Position numbers and translations under genes: made by a program
Part shown: positions 46,557 to 56,749 of the stretch, one piece after another
How positions within the stretch are numbered: position 1 is the stretch's first letter
Layout: the number at the start of each line of letters is the position of its first letter
Origin: Mycetohabitans endofungorum
GTDB lineage: Bacteria > Pseudomonadota > Gammaproteobacteria > Burkholderiales > Burkholderiaceae
Assembly: GCF_037477895.1 (NCBI RefSeq)
Contig: NZ_CP132744.1
Location: 2,046,001 to 2,110,000 of the forward strand
Direction of reading: 5' to 3'
DNA: 64,000 nucleotides
The notes under the pieces: model-generated
Seen by the model: only the letters and a program-made list of their open reading frames with translations
Database searches by the model: none
What the model was told of the DNA's origin: nothing

Positions 46557-49265
46557 ATGTCCAAGCCTGCTGAAGCCACCGTCATCCGCCGTGCAGATTA
46601 CACGCCGCCCGCGTTTTTGATCGACACCGTGGAACTCGAATTCGATCTCGTGCCAGAACGCACGCTGGTGCGCAGCACACTACGCGTGCGGCGCAATCCG
46701 CAGGCCGGCGACGCTGCCGCCGACCTCGAATTGGCCGGGGAAGCATTGGAGCTGCTGTCATTGACCGTCGATGCCCGCGCGCACGATGCAGTCACAGTGC
46801 ACGATGGCGGTCTCGTCGTGTCGAACGTGCCGGAGGCGTTCGAACTGGTGATCGAAAACGCGTGCCGCCCCGCCGACAACACGACGTTGTCGGGCCTTTA
46901 TGTCTCCAACGGCAATTTTTTCACCCAATGCGAAGCCGAGGGCTTTCGTCGCATCACGTACTTCCTGGACCGTCCCGACGTGATGGCGACCTACCGCGTC
47001 ACACTACGTGCTGACCAAGCCGCTTATCCGGTACTGTTGTCCAACGGCAATCTGGTGGACAGCGGCACGCTGCCGCACGGCCGGCATTATGCGAAGTGGG
47101 AGGACCCGTTCCGCAAGCCGAGTTACTTGTTCGCGCTGGTCGCCGGCAAGCTCGTTGCCCGCGAACAAACAATGAAGACGCGCTCGGGCAAAGAAAAGCT
47201 GCTGCAAGTATGGGTCGAGCCACATGACCTGGACAAGACCGGTCATGCGCTCGATTCGCTGGTGCGCGCGATTCGCTGGGACGAGCAGCGCTTCGGGCTC
47301 GAACTGGATCTGGACCGCTTCATGATTGTCGCCGTCGGCGATTTCAACATGGGCGCAATGGAGAACAAGGGACTCAACATCTTCAATACGAAGTACGTGC
47401 TTGCGAACGCGCAGAGCGCGACCGACATTGACTTCGCAAACATCGAATCGGTTGTCGGGCATGAGTACTTCCATAATTGGACCGGCAATCGCGTGACCTG
47501 CCGTGACTGGTTCCAGCTCAGCCTCAAGGAAGGGCTCACGGTGTTCCGCGACCAGGAGTTCTCCGCCGACATGGCGGGCGGCACCACCGATCCGGCTGCC
47601 GCCGCAGTCAAGCGCATTGATGACGTACGTATGCTGCGGCAGATGCAGTTTGCCGAGGATGCCGGTCCGATGGCGCATCCAGTGCGACCGGAAAGCTATG
47701 TTGAGATCAATAACTTCTACACGGTCACCGTCTACGAGAAAGGGGCGGAAGTCGTGCGGATGTACCAGACGCTGTTCGGGCGCGACGGCTTGCGCCGAGG
47801 CATGGACCTGTATTTCGAACGGCATGATGGCCAGGCAGTGACCTGTGATGATTTTCGCGCTGCGATGGCTGACGCGAACCACCGGGATTTGGCCCAGTTC
47901 GAGCGCTGGTACAGCCAGGCCGGCACGCCCCGTGTGGCGGTGCGCACCGCGTATGATCCGGTGGCCCGCACCTTTACCTTGACGCTGACGCAGCACTATG
48001 GGGAATCGTCGCCACATGTGGCGCAAACGCAAAAGGGACCGCTGCTGATCCCCTTCGCGCTCGGCCTGGTCGACACGCAAGGGCGCGACATGCCGCTACG
48101 CCTGCAAGGTGAACCGGCCGAGGCCGGTGCGGCGACCACGCGTGTGCTCGAGCTCACCAGCACACAGCAGTCCTTCACGTTTGTCGACGTCGCCGAGAAG
48201 CCACTGCCGTCGCTGTTGCGTAATTTCTCCGCGCCGGTGATCGTCGAATACGACTATACCTACGACGAACTCGCGTTCCTGCTCGCGCATGATAGCGATC
48301 CGTTCAACCGTTGGGAGGCTGGGCAGCGCCTGGCCACGCGCGCCTTGCTGTCGCTGGCCACACAGGTGCAGCAGCACATGCCGCTAGAGCTACCGGCGGC
48401 ATTCATTGCCGCCTTCAGTGCCGTGCTGCGCGACGCCTCGTTGTCGCCGGCATTGCGCGAACAAGCACTGACTCTGCCGTCCGAGACCTATTTGGCCGAG
48501 CAAATGAACGAAGCCGATCCGGCCGCCGTCCATCAGGCGCGGCAATTCGTGCGCCGCAGGCTGGCAGCCGCGCTACGCGAGGATTGGCTCGCTGCGTACG
48601 ACGCATACCGCACGCCAGGCGAGTACGACCCGAACCCGACCGATGCCGGCAAGCGTGCGCTGAAGAACCTGGCGCTACACTACCTTGCAGAACTGGACGA
48701 TCCGACGGACGCGTTGCGGCTCGCTCGCGCGCAGTTCGACGAGGCCAACAATATGACCGATCGCGCTGCCGCGCTCGCTACGCTGATCACGTTGCACGCG
48801 AACGCGCCCGCCCAAGCGCAAGCTGCAGCGCAAGCCGCGCTCGACGCGTTCTACCGCCGCCACGAGGACGACGCGCTAGTGATCGACAAGTGGTTCGCGC
48901 TCCAGGCTCAGCAACGCAGCGGCACAGGCCGACGCACGCTCGATACGGTGCGTGAGCTGATGCGGCACCCGGCCTTCAACCTGAAGAATCCGAACCGGGC
49001 GCGTGCGCTGATCTTCAACTTCTGCGCGGCCAACCCGGAACAATTCCATTTGCCGGATGGCTCCGGCTACGCGTTCTGGGCCGAGCAGGTCATCGCGCTC
49101 GACGCCATCAATCCGCAGGTTGCCGCCCGCTTGACCCGCTCATTGGAACGCTGGCGTAAGTTCGTGCCGGCGCTGCGCGAGCCGATGCGCGCGGCGCTGG
49201 AAAAGGTCGCCACTCATGCAAGTTCGAAGGACGTGCGCGAGATCGTCGGCAAGGCGCTGGCATAG
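46557..49265 (+). CDS. pepN: Aminopeptidase N
   Basis: Broad-specificity M1 zinc aminopeptidase of the cytosol. The 902 residues start MSKPAEATVIRRADYTPPAF. The exopeptidase motif GAMEN lies near residue 265; the zinc site is HEYFHNWTGNRVTCRDWFQL with the downstream Glu in SLKEGLTVFRDQEFS. The C-terminal helical domain ends KDVREIVGKALA. Length and layout match E. coli PepN. Convergent with metE, 44 bases between stops. Confidence 0.96.
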   Translation: MSKPAEATVIRRADYTPPAFLIDTVELEFDLVPERTLVRSTLRVRRNPQAGDAAADLELAGEALELLSLTVDARAHDAVTVHDGGLVVSNVPEAFELVIENACRPADNTTLSGLYVSNGNFFTQCEAEGFRRITYFLDRPDVMATYRVTLRADQAAYPVLLSNGNLVDSGTLPHGRHYAKWEDPFRKPSYLFALVAGKLVAREQTMKTRSGKEKLLQVWVEPHDLDKTGHALDSLVRAIRWDEQRFGLELDLDRFMIVAVGDFNMGAMENKGLNIFNTKYVLANAQSATDIDFANIESVVGHEYFHNWTGNRVTCRDWFQLSLKEGLTVFRDQEFSADMAGGTTDPAAAAVKRIDDVRMLRQMQFAEDAGPMAHPVRPESYVEINNFYTVTVYEKGAEVVRMYQTLFGRDGLRRGMDLYFERHDGQAVTCDDFRAAMADANHRDLAQFERWYSQAGTPRVAVRTAYDPVARTFTLTLTQHYGESSPHVAQTQKGPLLIPFALGLVDTQGRDMPLRLQGEPAEAGAATTRVLELTSTQQSFTFVDVAEKPLPSLLRNFSAPVIVEYDYTYDELAFLLAHDSDPFNRWEAGQRLATRALLSLATQVQQHMPLELPAAFIAAFSAVLRDASLSPALREQALTLPSETYLAEQMNEADPAAVHQARQFVRRRLAAALREDWLAAYDAYRTPGEYDPNPTDAGKRALKNLALHYLAELDDPTDALRLARAQFDEANNMTDRAAALATLITLHANAPAQAQAAAQAALDAFYRRHEDDALVIDKWFALQAQQRSGTGRRTLDTVRELMRHPAFNLKNPNRARALIFNFCAANPEQFHLPDGSGYAFWAEQVIALDAINPQVAARLTRSLERWRKFVPALREPMRAALEKVATHASSKDVREIVGKALA

Positions 49266-49309
49266 CCTTTGCTTAACGCGTCGGCGGGCAGTGTCGCCAA
49301 CGCCAACGC

Positions 49310-51643
49310 TCACGCCGATGCGGTGCAGTGATGGTCAGCGCGGCAGACGGACGGGCTGTCGCGCAACGCCGCCCGCGCCGTGCGAGCCGCCGCGACGAGG
49401 TTGGACAACACCGTCTGCACGCAGTGCCAATCGGCCGCTGTCGACCCGCAATCCGCGCTCACCCACAAGCGCGGCGCCGGGATACGCGTGAGCGCGGCGT
49501 CGATCGCCGCGAGCATCTGCGCGTTGTGCGGCGCGCACGCCACATGAACGCCATCGATGCCGGTTCCGATTGCGCACGGAGACGGCAAGGCCGCCAATGC
49601 GTCGAGCCGGGCCCTCACGGCACGCCCGGTGCCGGACAGGATCACATCGGCATCCAGCGCGGCGATCGCTGGCAGCATGTCATCGAGCGCGGCATCGCCC
49701 AGATGGACGTGAATCTGCGTGTCGTTCGCCGCGCCGCCGGTAGCCACTTGGAACGCACGCACCACCCAGTCCAGATAGGCGTCGCGCTCGGCCTGCCGGA
49801 GCGGCAAGCCCTCGCCCAGCACCGGCTCGTCGATCTGGATGATGCCGATTCCTGCGGCCTGGAGCGCGGCGACCTCGGCCCGCAACACGAGCGCGACCTG
49901 CAGCGCGGTCATGGCGCGCGGCTGGTCGTCACGCACGAACGCGCGTTGCAGCATCGTCGCCGGGCCGGTCAGCATACCCTTGACGGGCTTGTCGGTCAGC
50001 GACTGGGCATACGCCACCCACCCCACGGTCAACGGCTCGGGCGCATAAACATCGCCGTAGATCAATGCAGGCTTGACGCAACGGCAGCCGTCCACTTGCA
50101 CCCAGCCGCTGTCGGTGACGGCCATGCCCCACAGCTGTTCGGCGAAATACTCGACCGGTTCATCGCGCTCGGCTTCGCCGTGTACGAGCACGTCCAGACC
50201 CAGCGCGTGTTGGCGCTCAACCGCATGACGGATTTCGGCGCGCATCGCTTCCAGATAATCGAAATGGGTCAACTCGCATTGTCGGTAGGCGGCACATGCG
50301 GCGCGGATCGCGTCGGTCCGCGGCAATGGGCCGAGCACCGTGGTCGGCAACACGGGAAGATTGAAGCGCGCGCGCTGGGCAGATTCCCGCACCGCATAAG
50401 GGGCAGCGCGCCGCGTGTGTGCGGGCTCCAGCCGCGCGACATCGCGCTGCACCAGCGCATGATGGACCCGTGCCGACGTGCGGCGCGTGTGCAGCGCCGC
50501 CGCACAAGCATCGAGCGCGTGCGCGATGTGCGGCGCGGTGCGCCCGGCCGTGACCGCGTCCCGCAGCAGCGCGATCTCGGTGGTCTTTTGCACTGCGAAC
50601 GCCATCCAGCTGCGCAACGCATCGTCCAAGCGGGTCTGCTGCGCAAGGTCCAACGGCACGTGCAGCAACGAGCAGCTGGACGCGACCCAGACATTGTCGC
50701 CCAACCGCGCATGCACCTGCTCGAGTAGGTGCAGTGATGCGGCCAGGTCGTTGCGCCACACATTGTCCCCGTCCACGATGCCACACGATAGTATCTTGTC
50801 GCGCGGCCATTGCTCGGTGAAGGCGGACAACTGCTGCGGCGCGCGTACCAAATCCAGATGCACGCCATCCACCGCCGACGCCTTCAGCCACGATGCATGG
50901 CCGCTGACATCGCCAAAGTACGTCGCGAGCAGGATGCGCGGCGCGCCGCCGCTAAGCTGTTGATAGGTGTGTTGCGCGGCATCGCACCACGGTTGCGGCA
51001 AGTCCAACGTCAAAACAGGCTCGTCGAGCTGAACCCATTCCACGCCGGCCACCCGTAGCGCGGCAAGCAACTTCTGGTAGGCCGGCAACAGCCGGGGCAG
51101 CAGGTCGAGTCGATCCAGTTCCGCGCCGTGCACGTTAGCCAGCCATAGCAGCGTCAATGGGCCGACCAGCACAACCTTAGCGCGATGGCCCCTGTGCTGT
51201 GCGTCGCGCAGTTCGTCCAGCAACCAGTCCACACCGCCGTCAAAGCGCGTGGCTGCGTCGAACTCAGGCACCAGGTAGTGATAGCGCGTATCGAACCATT
51301 GGCGCGATTTTAGCGGCGGCTGTTGCCCATGGCCGCGTGCCAGCGCCAAGTACTGGGCCAGTGTCAGGTTGCGCGCCTCGAAGCCGAATCGGGCGGGCAG
51401 CCCGCCCAGATGCACCAGCGTCGTCAGCACATGGTCGTACCAAGCAAAATCGCCGACTGTCACAAAATCCAGCCCCGCGTCTTGCTGGATGCGCCAATGT
51501 TCACGTCGCAGCGCCCGTCCTGTCTCGAGCAGCGCCGCCTGCGCGTGCTCGCCCGCTCCAGCCTGCCAGTACCGCTGCAGCGCGAGCTGTAGTTCGCGCT
51601 GCGCGCCGATGCGGGGAAAACCCAGGACATGTGCGGCAATCAT
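49310..51643 (-). CDS. metE: MetE-like cobalamin-independent methionine synthase with altered zinc site
   Basis: By family it transfers a methyl from methyltetrahydrofolate to homocysteine. The start at 51643 ([13 protein letters not shown]) has GGAGG upstream and gives 777 residues, full length. The N-terminal folate half ([18 protein letters not shown]) and [18 protein letters not shown] look normal. However, of the four zinc ligands (E. coli His641, Cys643, Glu665, Cys726) only His647 and Cys732 remain; Gly649 and Gly671 replace the Cys and Glu. The GSFPQT loop is GPLPRT. The frame is open throughout. Activity is doubtful. Divergent from metR. Confidence 0.88.
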   Translation of the reverse strand: MIAAHVLGFPRIGAQRELQLALQRYWQAGAGEHAQAALLETGRALRREHWRIQQDAGLDFVTVGDFAWYDHVLTTLVHLGGLPARFGFEARNLTLAQYLALARGHGQQPPLKSRQWFDTRYHYLVPEFDAATRFDGGVDWLLDELRDAQHRGHRAKVVLVGPLTLLWLANVHGAELDRLDLLPRLLPAYQKLLAALRVAGVEWVQLDEPVLTLDLPQPWCDAAQHTYQQLSGGAPRILLATYFGDVSGHASWLKASAVDGVHLDLVRAPQQLSAFTEQWPRDKILSCGIVDGDNVWRNDLAASLHLLEQVHARLGDNVWVASSCSLLHVPLDLAQQTRLDDALRSWMAFAVQKTTEIALLRDAVTAGRTAPHIAHALDACAAALHTRRTSARVHHALVQRDVARLEPAHTRRAAPYAVRESAQRARFNLPVLPTTVLGPLPRTDAIRAACAAYRQCELTHFDYLEAMRAEIRHAVERQHALGLDVLVHGEAERDEPVEYFAEQLWGMAVTDSGWVQVDGCRCVKPALIYGDVYAPEPLTVGWVAYAQSLTDKPVKGMLTGPATMLQRAFVRDDQPRAMTALQVALVLRAEVAALQAAGIGIIQIDEPVLGEGLPLRQAERDAYLDWVVRAFQVATGGAANDTQIHVHLGDAALDDMLPAIAALDADVILSGTGRAVRARLDALAALPSPCAIGTGIDGVHVACAPHNAQMLAAIDAALTRIPAPRLWVSADCGSTAADWHCVQTVLSNLVAAARTARAALRDSPSVCRADHHCTASA

Positions 51644-51699
51644 CGCGGCCTCCGATTCCAATGTTGCGCAGTATCCATTGCACTGATGTATGATTCAAA

Positions 51700-51714
51700 C
51701 GAAATATTTTTTCG
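51700..51714 (+). promoter_or_regulatory. Inverted repeat in the metE-metR intergenic region
   Basis: CGAAA, five bases, TTTCG form a small palindrome in the AT-rich 97 bases between the divergent metE and metR genes. LysR-type regulators usually bind such sites. It does not match the E. coli MetR consensus (TGAA-N5-TTCA) exactly. Confidence 0.35.
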
Positions 51715-51740
51715 ATTATCTTTAATTTTTTTCAAGCACG

Positions 51741-52682
51741 ATGATCCGCTCGCCGCTGGAGTTGCGCCACTTGCAAACGCTGATCGCGCTGCGCGAAGCG
51801 GGCAACCTATCGCGCGCCGCGCAGTGGCTGTGCCTGACGCAATCCGCGCTGTCGCATCAATTGCGGGCGATCGAGGACCATTTCGGCCTGGCGCTATTCG
51901 TGCGCAAGTCTTCGCCGCTGGTCTTCACGCCGGCCGGCAAACGGCTGCTGGTGCTGGCCGACCACGTCGTGCCCGCGGTCGAGGAAGCTGAGCGCGACGT
52001 CGCGCGCCTCGCGCAGGGCAGCGGCGGCACGCTACGCATTGCAGTGGAATGCCACACCTGTTTCGATTGGCTGATGCCCGCCATGGACGCCTTCCGGCAG
52101 CGCTGGCCCGACGTGGAGTTGGATATCGTGTCCGGCTTCCACGCCGACCCGATTGGACTGCTACATTCGGACCGGGCGGACCTGGCGATCGTCGCCGAGG
52201 CCGATCCTGACGAGAACGTCGAGCATCGGGCGCTGTTTCGCTTCCAGATTGTCACGTTGCTCGCGCACGACCACCCGCTCGCCGGCCGTGACGCATTGAC
52301 GGCCGACGACTTTCGCCACGAGACGCTGATCACCTACCCGGTGCCCGACGACATGCTCGACATCGTGCGCCAAGTGCTCCGGCCCGCTGGCATCGAGCCC
52401 AAGCGCCGCACCTCGGAATTGACCGTGGCGATTTTGCAGCTGGTCGCCAGCCGCCGCGGGATTGCCGCGTTGCCGCTATGGGCTGTAGCGACCTATCTCG
52501 AAAAGCGCTACGTCGCGGCGCGCACCGTACTGTGTGGGCCGCCGCGAAAGAGCGCGCCACTGTCTGGCGAGCTTTACGCGGCGATGCTGCCCGCGTTCGC
52601 CCGGCGGCCGTACGCCGCCGACTTCGTGTCGACGATGCGTGAGACCAGTTTGCTGAATTTGTCTCAAATCGAATTGTTATAG
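51741..52682 (+). CDS. metR: LysR-family transcriptional regulator MetR
   Basis: Homocysteine-responsive activator of metE/metH-type genes. The 313 residues begin [40 protein letters not shown], the MetR-type HTH. The effector domain contains [26 protein letters not shown], the MetR-specific motif. It is divergent from metE by 97 bases, the conserved arrangement. The regulator looks intact even though the metE-like target has lost active-site residues. Confidence 0.92.
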   Translation: MIRSPLELRHLQTLIALREAGNLSRAAQWLCLTQSALSHQLRAIEDHFGLALFVRKSSPLVFTPAGKRLLVLADHVVPAVEEAERDVARLAQGSGGTLRIAVECHTCFDWLMPAMDAFRQRWPDVELDIVSGFHADPIGLLHSDRADLAIVAEADPDENVEHRALFRFQIVTLLAHDHPLAGRDALTADDFRHETLITYPVPDDMLDIVRQVLRPAGIEPKRRTSELTVAILQLVASRRGIAALPLWAVATYLEKRYVAARTVLCGPPRKSAPLSGELYAAMLPAFARRPYAADFVSTMRETSLLNLSQIELL

Positions 52683-52816
52683 CGCAGGCTCGCCAACGCA
52701 CCGACGCGCTACACCGCCCATGTAGAATGGCGGCCATGCAAATCGCGGTGCGGTGCTGGCGACGGTGCCCGAAGACAGCGATCGCGCCTCTCGAACAGCG
52801 TTTTTCGGAGCTCATC

Positions 52817-53839
52817 ATGGAAGCGACTCGGCCCCTCTCACGCCGCACGACTCTCACCCAGTACCTAATCGAACAACAGCGCGAACACAACAACATCCCG
52901 GCGGATCTGCGGCTGCTGATCGAGGTCGTGTCGCGCGCCTGCAAACTCATCAGCTATCACGTCAGCAAAGGTGCGCTGGGTGAGGCACTGGGCAGCGCCG
53001 GCAGCGAGAACGTCCAGGGCGAGGTACAGAAAAAGCTCGATATCCTATCCAACGAAATCTTGCTCGAGGCCAACGAGTGGGGCGGCAACCTCGCCGCGAT
53101 GGCATCGGAGGAAATGGAGAGCATTCATCCGATCCCCACGTTCTTCCCCAAAGGGGAATACCTGCTGCTATTCGATCCGCTCGATGGCTCGTCCAATATC
53201 GACGTGAACGTGTCGATCGGCACGATCTTCTCGGTTCTGCGCTGTCCAGATGGCGCCCACCCGACCGAGCAATCCTTCCTGCAAAAGGGCTCTCATCAGG
53301 TGGCAGCCGGCTTTGCAGTGTACGGCCCGCAAACAATGCTCGTGCTGACCACGGGCCACGGCGTCAACGGCTTCACGCTCGATCGCGAACTCGGCTCATG
53401 GGTACTCACGCATCGCGACCTGCGCATCCCGGTCGACACGCGCGAATATGCAATCAATGCGTCAAACCAGCGCCATTGGTACGCACCGGTGCAACGTTAT
53501 GTCAGCGAGCTGACGCAGGGCGCAGACGGCCCCCGCAAGACGGACTTCAATATGCGCTGGATCGCCTCGATGGTGGCGGACGTGAACCGTATCCTGCATC
53601 GCGGCGGCATCTTCATGTATCCGGCCGATAAGCGCACGCCGAACAAGCCCGGCAAGCTGCGCCTCATGTACGAGGCGAATCCGATGGCGTTCATCGTCGA
53701 GCAGGCAGGCGGCGCCGCGACCAACGGCGAAAAGCGCATCCTGGACATTCAACCCAAGAGCCTGCACGAGCGCGTCGCCGTGTTTCTCGGCTCCAAGAAT
53801 GAAGTTGACCGCGTAACGCGGTACCACCTCGAGGGCTGA
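52817..53839 (+). CDS. fbp: Fructose-1,6-bisphosphatase class 1
   Basis: Gluconeogenic phosphatase making fructose 6-phosphate. The start at 52817 ([20 protein letters not shown]) has CGGAG upstream and gives 340 residues; the longer frame is not family-like. The metal site is in ASEEMESI and [16 protein letters not shown]. The sugar-binding [20 protein letters not shown] is the class 1 signature (Lys/Arg/Tyr). It lies 134 bases after metR. Confidence 0.95.
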   Translation: MEATRPLSRRTTLTQYLIEQQREHNNIPADLRLLIEVVSRACKLISYHVSKGALGEALGSAGSENVQGEVQKKLDILSNEILLEANEWGGNLAAMASEEMESIHPIPTFFPKGEYLLLFDPLDGSSNIDVNVSIGTIFSVLRCPDGAHPTEQSFLQKGSHQVAAGFAVYGPQTMLVLTTGHGVNGFTLDRELGSWVLTHRDLRIPVDTREYAINASNQRHWYAPVQRYVSELTQGADGPRKTDFNMRWIASMVADVNRILHRGGIFMYPADKRTPNKPGKLRLMYEANPMAFIVEQAGGAATNGEKRILDIQPKSLHERVAVFLGSKNEVDRVTRYHLEG

Positions 53840-54003
53840 ATATGGAATGCGAGTGCCCTGACACCAGATGGTGCTCAGAGCGCTGACGCCGGGGTGGCGA
53901 CACAGGCAGCGTTAACGTTGCGCTGACACATGCTGACCCAGAGGTGTCGCGGACACAGGGGTTGCCAACCCGCGCCGTCCACTCTTATAATCTCGCTTCT
54001 GTT

Positions 54004-54079
54004 GCCGGTGTAGCTCAGTTGGTAGAGCAGCGCATTCGTAATGCGAAGGTCGGAAGTTCGAGTCTTCTCTCCGGCACCA
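54004..54079 (+). tRNA. tRNA-Thr (anticodon CGT)
   Basis: Cloverleaf: acceptor GCCGGTG, D-arm GCTC/GAGC, anticodon arm GCGCA-TTCGTAA-TGCGA (anticodon CGT), T-arm GGAAG-TTCGAGT-CTTCT, and encoded ACCA. The acceptor 3' strand is CTCCGGC, which leaves a T-T mismatch at the sixth pair of the stem. A terminator follows. Confidence 0.93.
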
Positions 54080-54581
54080 TGGATTCAGCCCGCAAAGCCT
54101 ATGTTTTGCGGGCTTTTTGTTGTGCTCTTCGCGTGGCCGCGCACCGCCCTCGGCGGACAGGACGCGTCGCCGCCTACTCATCCTAACGCCGTGCGCATGC
54201 GACACCTCGTCTGCATGCCGCACACCGCCAGCATGACCGTCCGTTGTCGGCTGCCGTTGTGATGCGCTCACTCGTCTCGCAGCACCCACGGCGTCAATGT
54301 CTGGCGCCGATGTTCGGCCGAAGGCCTCGGTACGGTAGCGTCCAGTCAACCGCCCACAAATAGCCCACAATGGATTATTCGCTGGACGAAACATGGCGCG
54401 TTGTCACACTGTTTCCTTGTTTGATGCAATGCACGCGGATATTTTCCCAACGCATTGTTTCCGATTGGACTATTGTGCTGTTATAGCAACAGAAGGGAGA
54501 GAAAAACGCGTCGTGGCCACGTGACACTAGCACACGATCGGACCCGAGGCGGATAATCGATTCGCAACAAGGAGAGTCACC
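54080..54581 (+). other. Non-coding stretch between tRNA-Thr and the small ORF
   Basis: Contains the tRNA terminator (AGCCCGCAAA pairing with TTTGCGGGCT and T5, 54087-54118) and otherwise no gene that I can support. The second half is less GC-rich. It contains ATTGGACTATTGTGCTGTTATAG at 54463-54485, possibly the promoter region of the small ORF that begins at 54582. Confidence 0.5.
54087..54118 (+). terminator. Rho-independent terminator after tRNA-Thr
   Basis: AGCCCGCAAA pairs with TTTGCGGGCT around an eight-base loop, followed by a T-tract, eight bases after the CCA end. Confidence 0.92.
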
Positions 54582-54728
54582 ATGGAAACCAAACCCACCA
54601 AGATTCCGTCGCCAGACAAGGTCGCTAGCCCAGACCCGGAACCGGTGGGCGTCGAGTTTCTCGCAGACCTGCCCGAGCACGTCCGCGCATTCTTTGACGA
54701 ACAACGCAAGTCCGGCACCACGCAGTGA
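54582..54728 (+). CDS. Small 48-residue acidic protein of unknown function
   Basis: A short open frame with a strong ribosome-binding site (AAGGAGAG seven bases upstream of ATG). The product begins METKPTKIPSPDKVASPDPE and ends VRAFFDEQRKSGTTQ. It is Pro/Asp/Glu-rich at the N-terminus, with a short predicted helix FLADLPEHVRAFFDEQRK. There is no signal peptide or membrane helix. I do not recognise a family. The ribosome site, clean start and isolated position suggest a real gene with its own promoter. Confidence 0.6.
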   Translation: METKPTKIPSPDKVASPDPEPVGVEFLADLPEHVRAFFDEQRKSGTTQ

Positions 54729-54874
54729 GGACGCGATACGCGCGTCGTTTCTTGTCGTGTCGGCGCGACTCAGCTGCCCGCGCGTAAGCCCTACCTGCGT
54801 CCAATGGGGTCAGATTGCCCGGTCCGGCCAGTCCGCGTGGCCAGGGCACTGGCCGACTGGAAAATGACGACGGT

Positions 54875-56209
54875 CTATGACGCATCGCGCTTCGCAGCGC
54901 TGCGCACCGCGGTGCCCCATCTATGCGCTAATGACGGCGTCGGCGCGGTAGGGTAGGCAGTATCTGACGGCGCCAGCTGGCCGTGGCGGCTGGCGGCCGG
55001 CGCCACGTCCGCGAGCCGCTCCACGACCAGCCCACCCCGTGCCAACCGCTGCGCAAGGATCTGGGCAATGGCTGCATTGAAGGCCGGTTCCACGACGCCC
55101 AGTAGGCCGGGCTGAGCCGTCACGGCCTGTGCGGGCTGGACAATATCGCACGCGTCGCGGCACGCCGCGCTGGACTGCCGATGTGCATGGAGCAACGCGC
55201 GCGCGCAATCCAAGTCGGCGGCGGACCCGAGATATTGCCACGCGTCCAACAGATGGACTCCCTGCGCCCCACAATCGTGGCCTGACCGCTCGATCAGTGC
55301 GACAGGTCCGCCGTAGGGCCACGGCATGGCGCCGCGCGTTGGCTGCACCGTTGCCGCCACACGACGACCGAGTCTCGGGCGCAGCACAGCACTCCAATGC
55401 GCATCCGCCAGCAACAGCCCGACCTCGCCCACCACCGGATAGACGCGCACCTCATGCACGCGCGCGGCCAGTTGCGCGTCGCGGCTCGAGCGGCGCTCGC
55501 CAAACAACTGCGTGCGCACGCGTTGCCGCAGCTTGGCGCTCTTGCCTACATACAACGGCACACCATCGCTGTCGAACAGCGCATAGACGCCCGAACCGGC
55601 CGGCAACACATCGGTCATCGCGTCGGCCCCGCCCCCGCGAATCAAGCGGCTCAACGCTGCATCGATGACGGAGCGTGGATGCAGGGCATGGACGCGCTGC
55701 CAAAACTGCCACACCAGATCGGCATCGGCCAACGCCCGATGCCGACCACACACGGTCAAGTCCAGCCGCTGCGCGAGTGCGTCGAGCCCGTGCCGGCTTT
55801 CGCGCGGAAACAGTGCGCGGGATAGCCGCACTGTGCACAGTACGTCGGGATCGAAGCGGATGCCGATCCGATCGAACGCTTTCTTCAGGAAACCGTGATC
55901 GAAGCGCGCGTTGTGCGCGACAAACAACTTGCCATCGAGTCGGCGCGCGAGTTCAGCGGCAAGCGCATCAAATGTCGGTGCGCCGCGGACCATCGCGTCC
56001 GTGATACCGGTCAACTGCTGCACAAATAGCGGGATTGGCTGCAGCGGATCGACTAGCGTGCTCCAGTGGCGAACGCCATCACGGTCAACTTCGATCACGC
56101 CCACCTCCGTGATGCGGTCGACTCCAGGGCGCCCGCCCGTCGTCTCCAGATCCACAAACGCGAGTGGTCGTGCATCGGCATCGTGGATCAGGCTGGCGAG
56201 GTCGGTCAT
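54875..56209 (-). CDS. DnaQ-type 3'-5' exonuclease fused to a GIY-YIG nuclease domain
   Basis: Two nuclease domains in one chain, 444 residues from the ATG at 56209. Residues about 15-180 are a DEDDh exonuclease: FVDLETTGG (Asp20, Glu22), HNARFDHGFLKKAF and HRALADADLVWQFW. Residues about 205-290 are a GIY-YIG domain of the UvrC/Cho kind: GSGVYALFDSDGVPLYVGKS and LRQRVRTQLFG. The remaining ~150 residues resemble the uncharacterised C-terminal part of such fusions. A role in nucleotide-excision-type repair is plausible by architecture but not shown. Confidence 0.85.
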   Translation of the reverse strand: MTDLASLIHDADARPLAFVDLETTGGRPGVDRITEVGVIEVDRDGVRHWSTLVDPLQPIPLFVQQLTGITDAMVRGAPTFDALAAELARRLDGKLFVAHNARFDHGFLKKAFDRIGIRFDPDVLCTVRLSRALFPRESRHGLDALAQRLDLTVCGRHRALADADLVWQFWQRVHALHPRSVIDAALSRLIRGGGADAMTDVLPAGSGVYALFDSDGVPLYVGKSAKLRQRVRTQLFGERRSSRDAQLAARVHEVRVYPVVGEVGLLLADAHWSAVLRPRLGRRVAATVQPTRGAMPWPYGGPVALIERSGHDCGAQGVHLLDAWQYLGSAADLDCARALLHAHRQSSAACRDACDIVQPAQAVTAQPGLLGVVEPAFNAAIAQILAQRLARGGLVVERLADVAPAASRHGQLAPSDTAYPTAPTPSLAHRWGTAVRSAAKRDAS

Positions 56210-56310
56210 GGCAACGCAACAATGGCATAAAAAGCGCAAACGCGCACATTGTCGCCCAAAATGACCGGCTCCGCGCGCGTCGTTGCGCGGCGCACGGCGG
56301 GGAAAAGGAA

Positions 56311-56331
56311 AAGCCCCGACGCGCGGGGCTT
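56311..56331 (-). terminator. Rho-independent terminator of the cold-shock gene
   Basis: Minus strand: AAGCCCCG, loop, CGGGGCTT, then TTCCTTTTCC. It lies about 53 bases after the cold-shock stop codon. Confidence 0.85.
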
Positions 56332-56383
56332 TGAGCTGCCGCCGACATTGGTCAGGGCATCAGATCCCGGATCGGGCGCCGCG

Positions 56384-56587
56384 TCACAACGGCCGGATGT
56401 TCGCCGCTTGCTTGCCCTTCGGGCCAGTCTTCACTTCGAACGATACGCGCTGGCTTTCCTTCAGCGACTTAAACCCATCCGAGCGGATTTCGGAGAAGTG
56501 TGCGAACAGATCCTCGCCACCCGAATCCGCAGTGATAAAGCCGTAGCCTTTAGCATCGTTAAACCATTTGACGATACCCGTTTCCAT
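56384..56587 (-). CDS. Cold-shock protein, CspA family
   Basis: 67-residue single-stranded nucleic-acid-binding protein. RNP1 is KGYGFI and RNP2 is LFAHFS, in [20 protein letters not shown] and [12 protein letters not shown]. It ends [11 protein letters not shown]. It is acting alone: a consensus promoter lies about 110 bases upstream and a terminator directly downstream. The long leader is typical of cold-inducible csp mRNAs, so thermal control at the RNA level is possible. Confidence 0.94.
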   Translation of the reverse strand: METGIVKWFNDAKGYGFITADSGGEDLFAHFSEIRSDGFKSLKESQRVSFEVKTGPKGKQAANIRPL

Positions 56588-56705
56588 AAATCGTGCTTCC
56601 CCTCAAGTGTTGACGTAACAAACTTCAGTTCATCTGCAGAAAATCATGAAACAAAGGTTCCCACGTTATGCGGCAACCTCGCATCCTGAAAATCCAGCGG
56701 TATTG

Positions 56706-56734
56706 TTATAAATAGAAACAGGACTGTACGTCAA
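56706..56734 (-). promoter_or_regulatory. Promoter of the cold-shock gene
   Basis: On the minus strand, TTGACG and TTATAA are separated by exactly 17 bases. Transcription would start near 56699, giving an untranslated leader of about 110 bases before the ATG at 56587. Confidence 0.7.
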
Positions 56735-56749
56735 GCAGAAAATATGTTG

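Noticed and set aside
49328..50728. 466-codon plus-strand frame opposite metE
   Set aside because: Shadow of the metE frame, with Arg/His-rich low-information sequence and no ribosome site.
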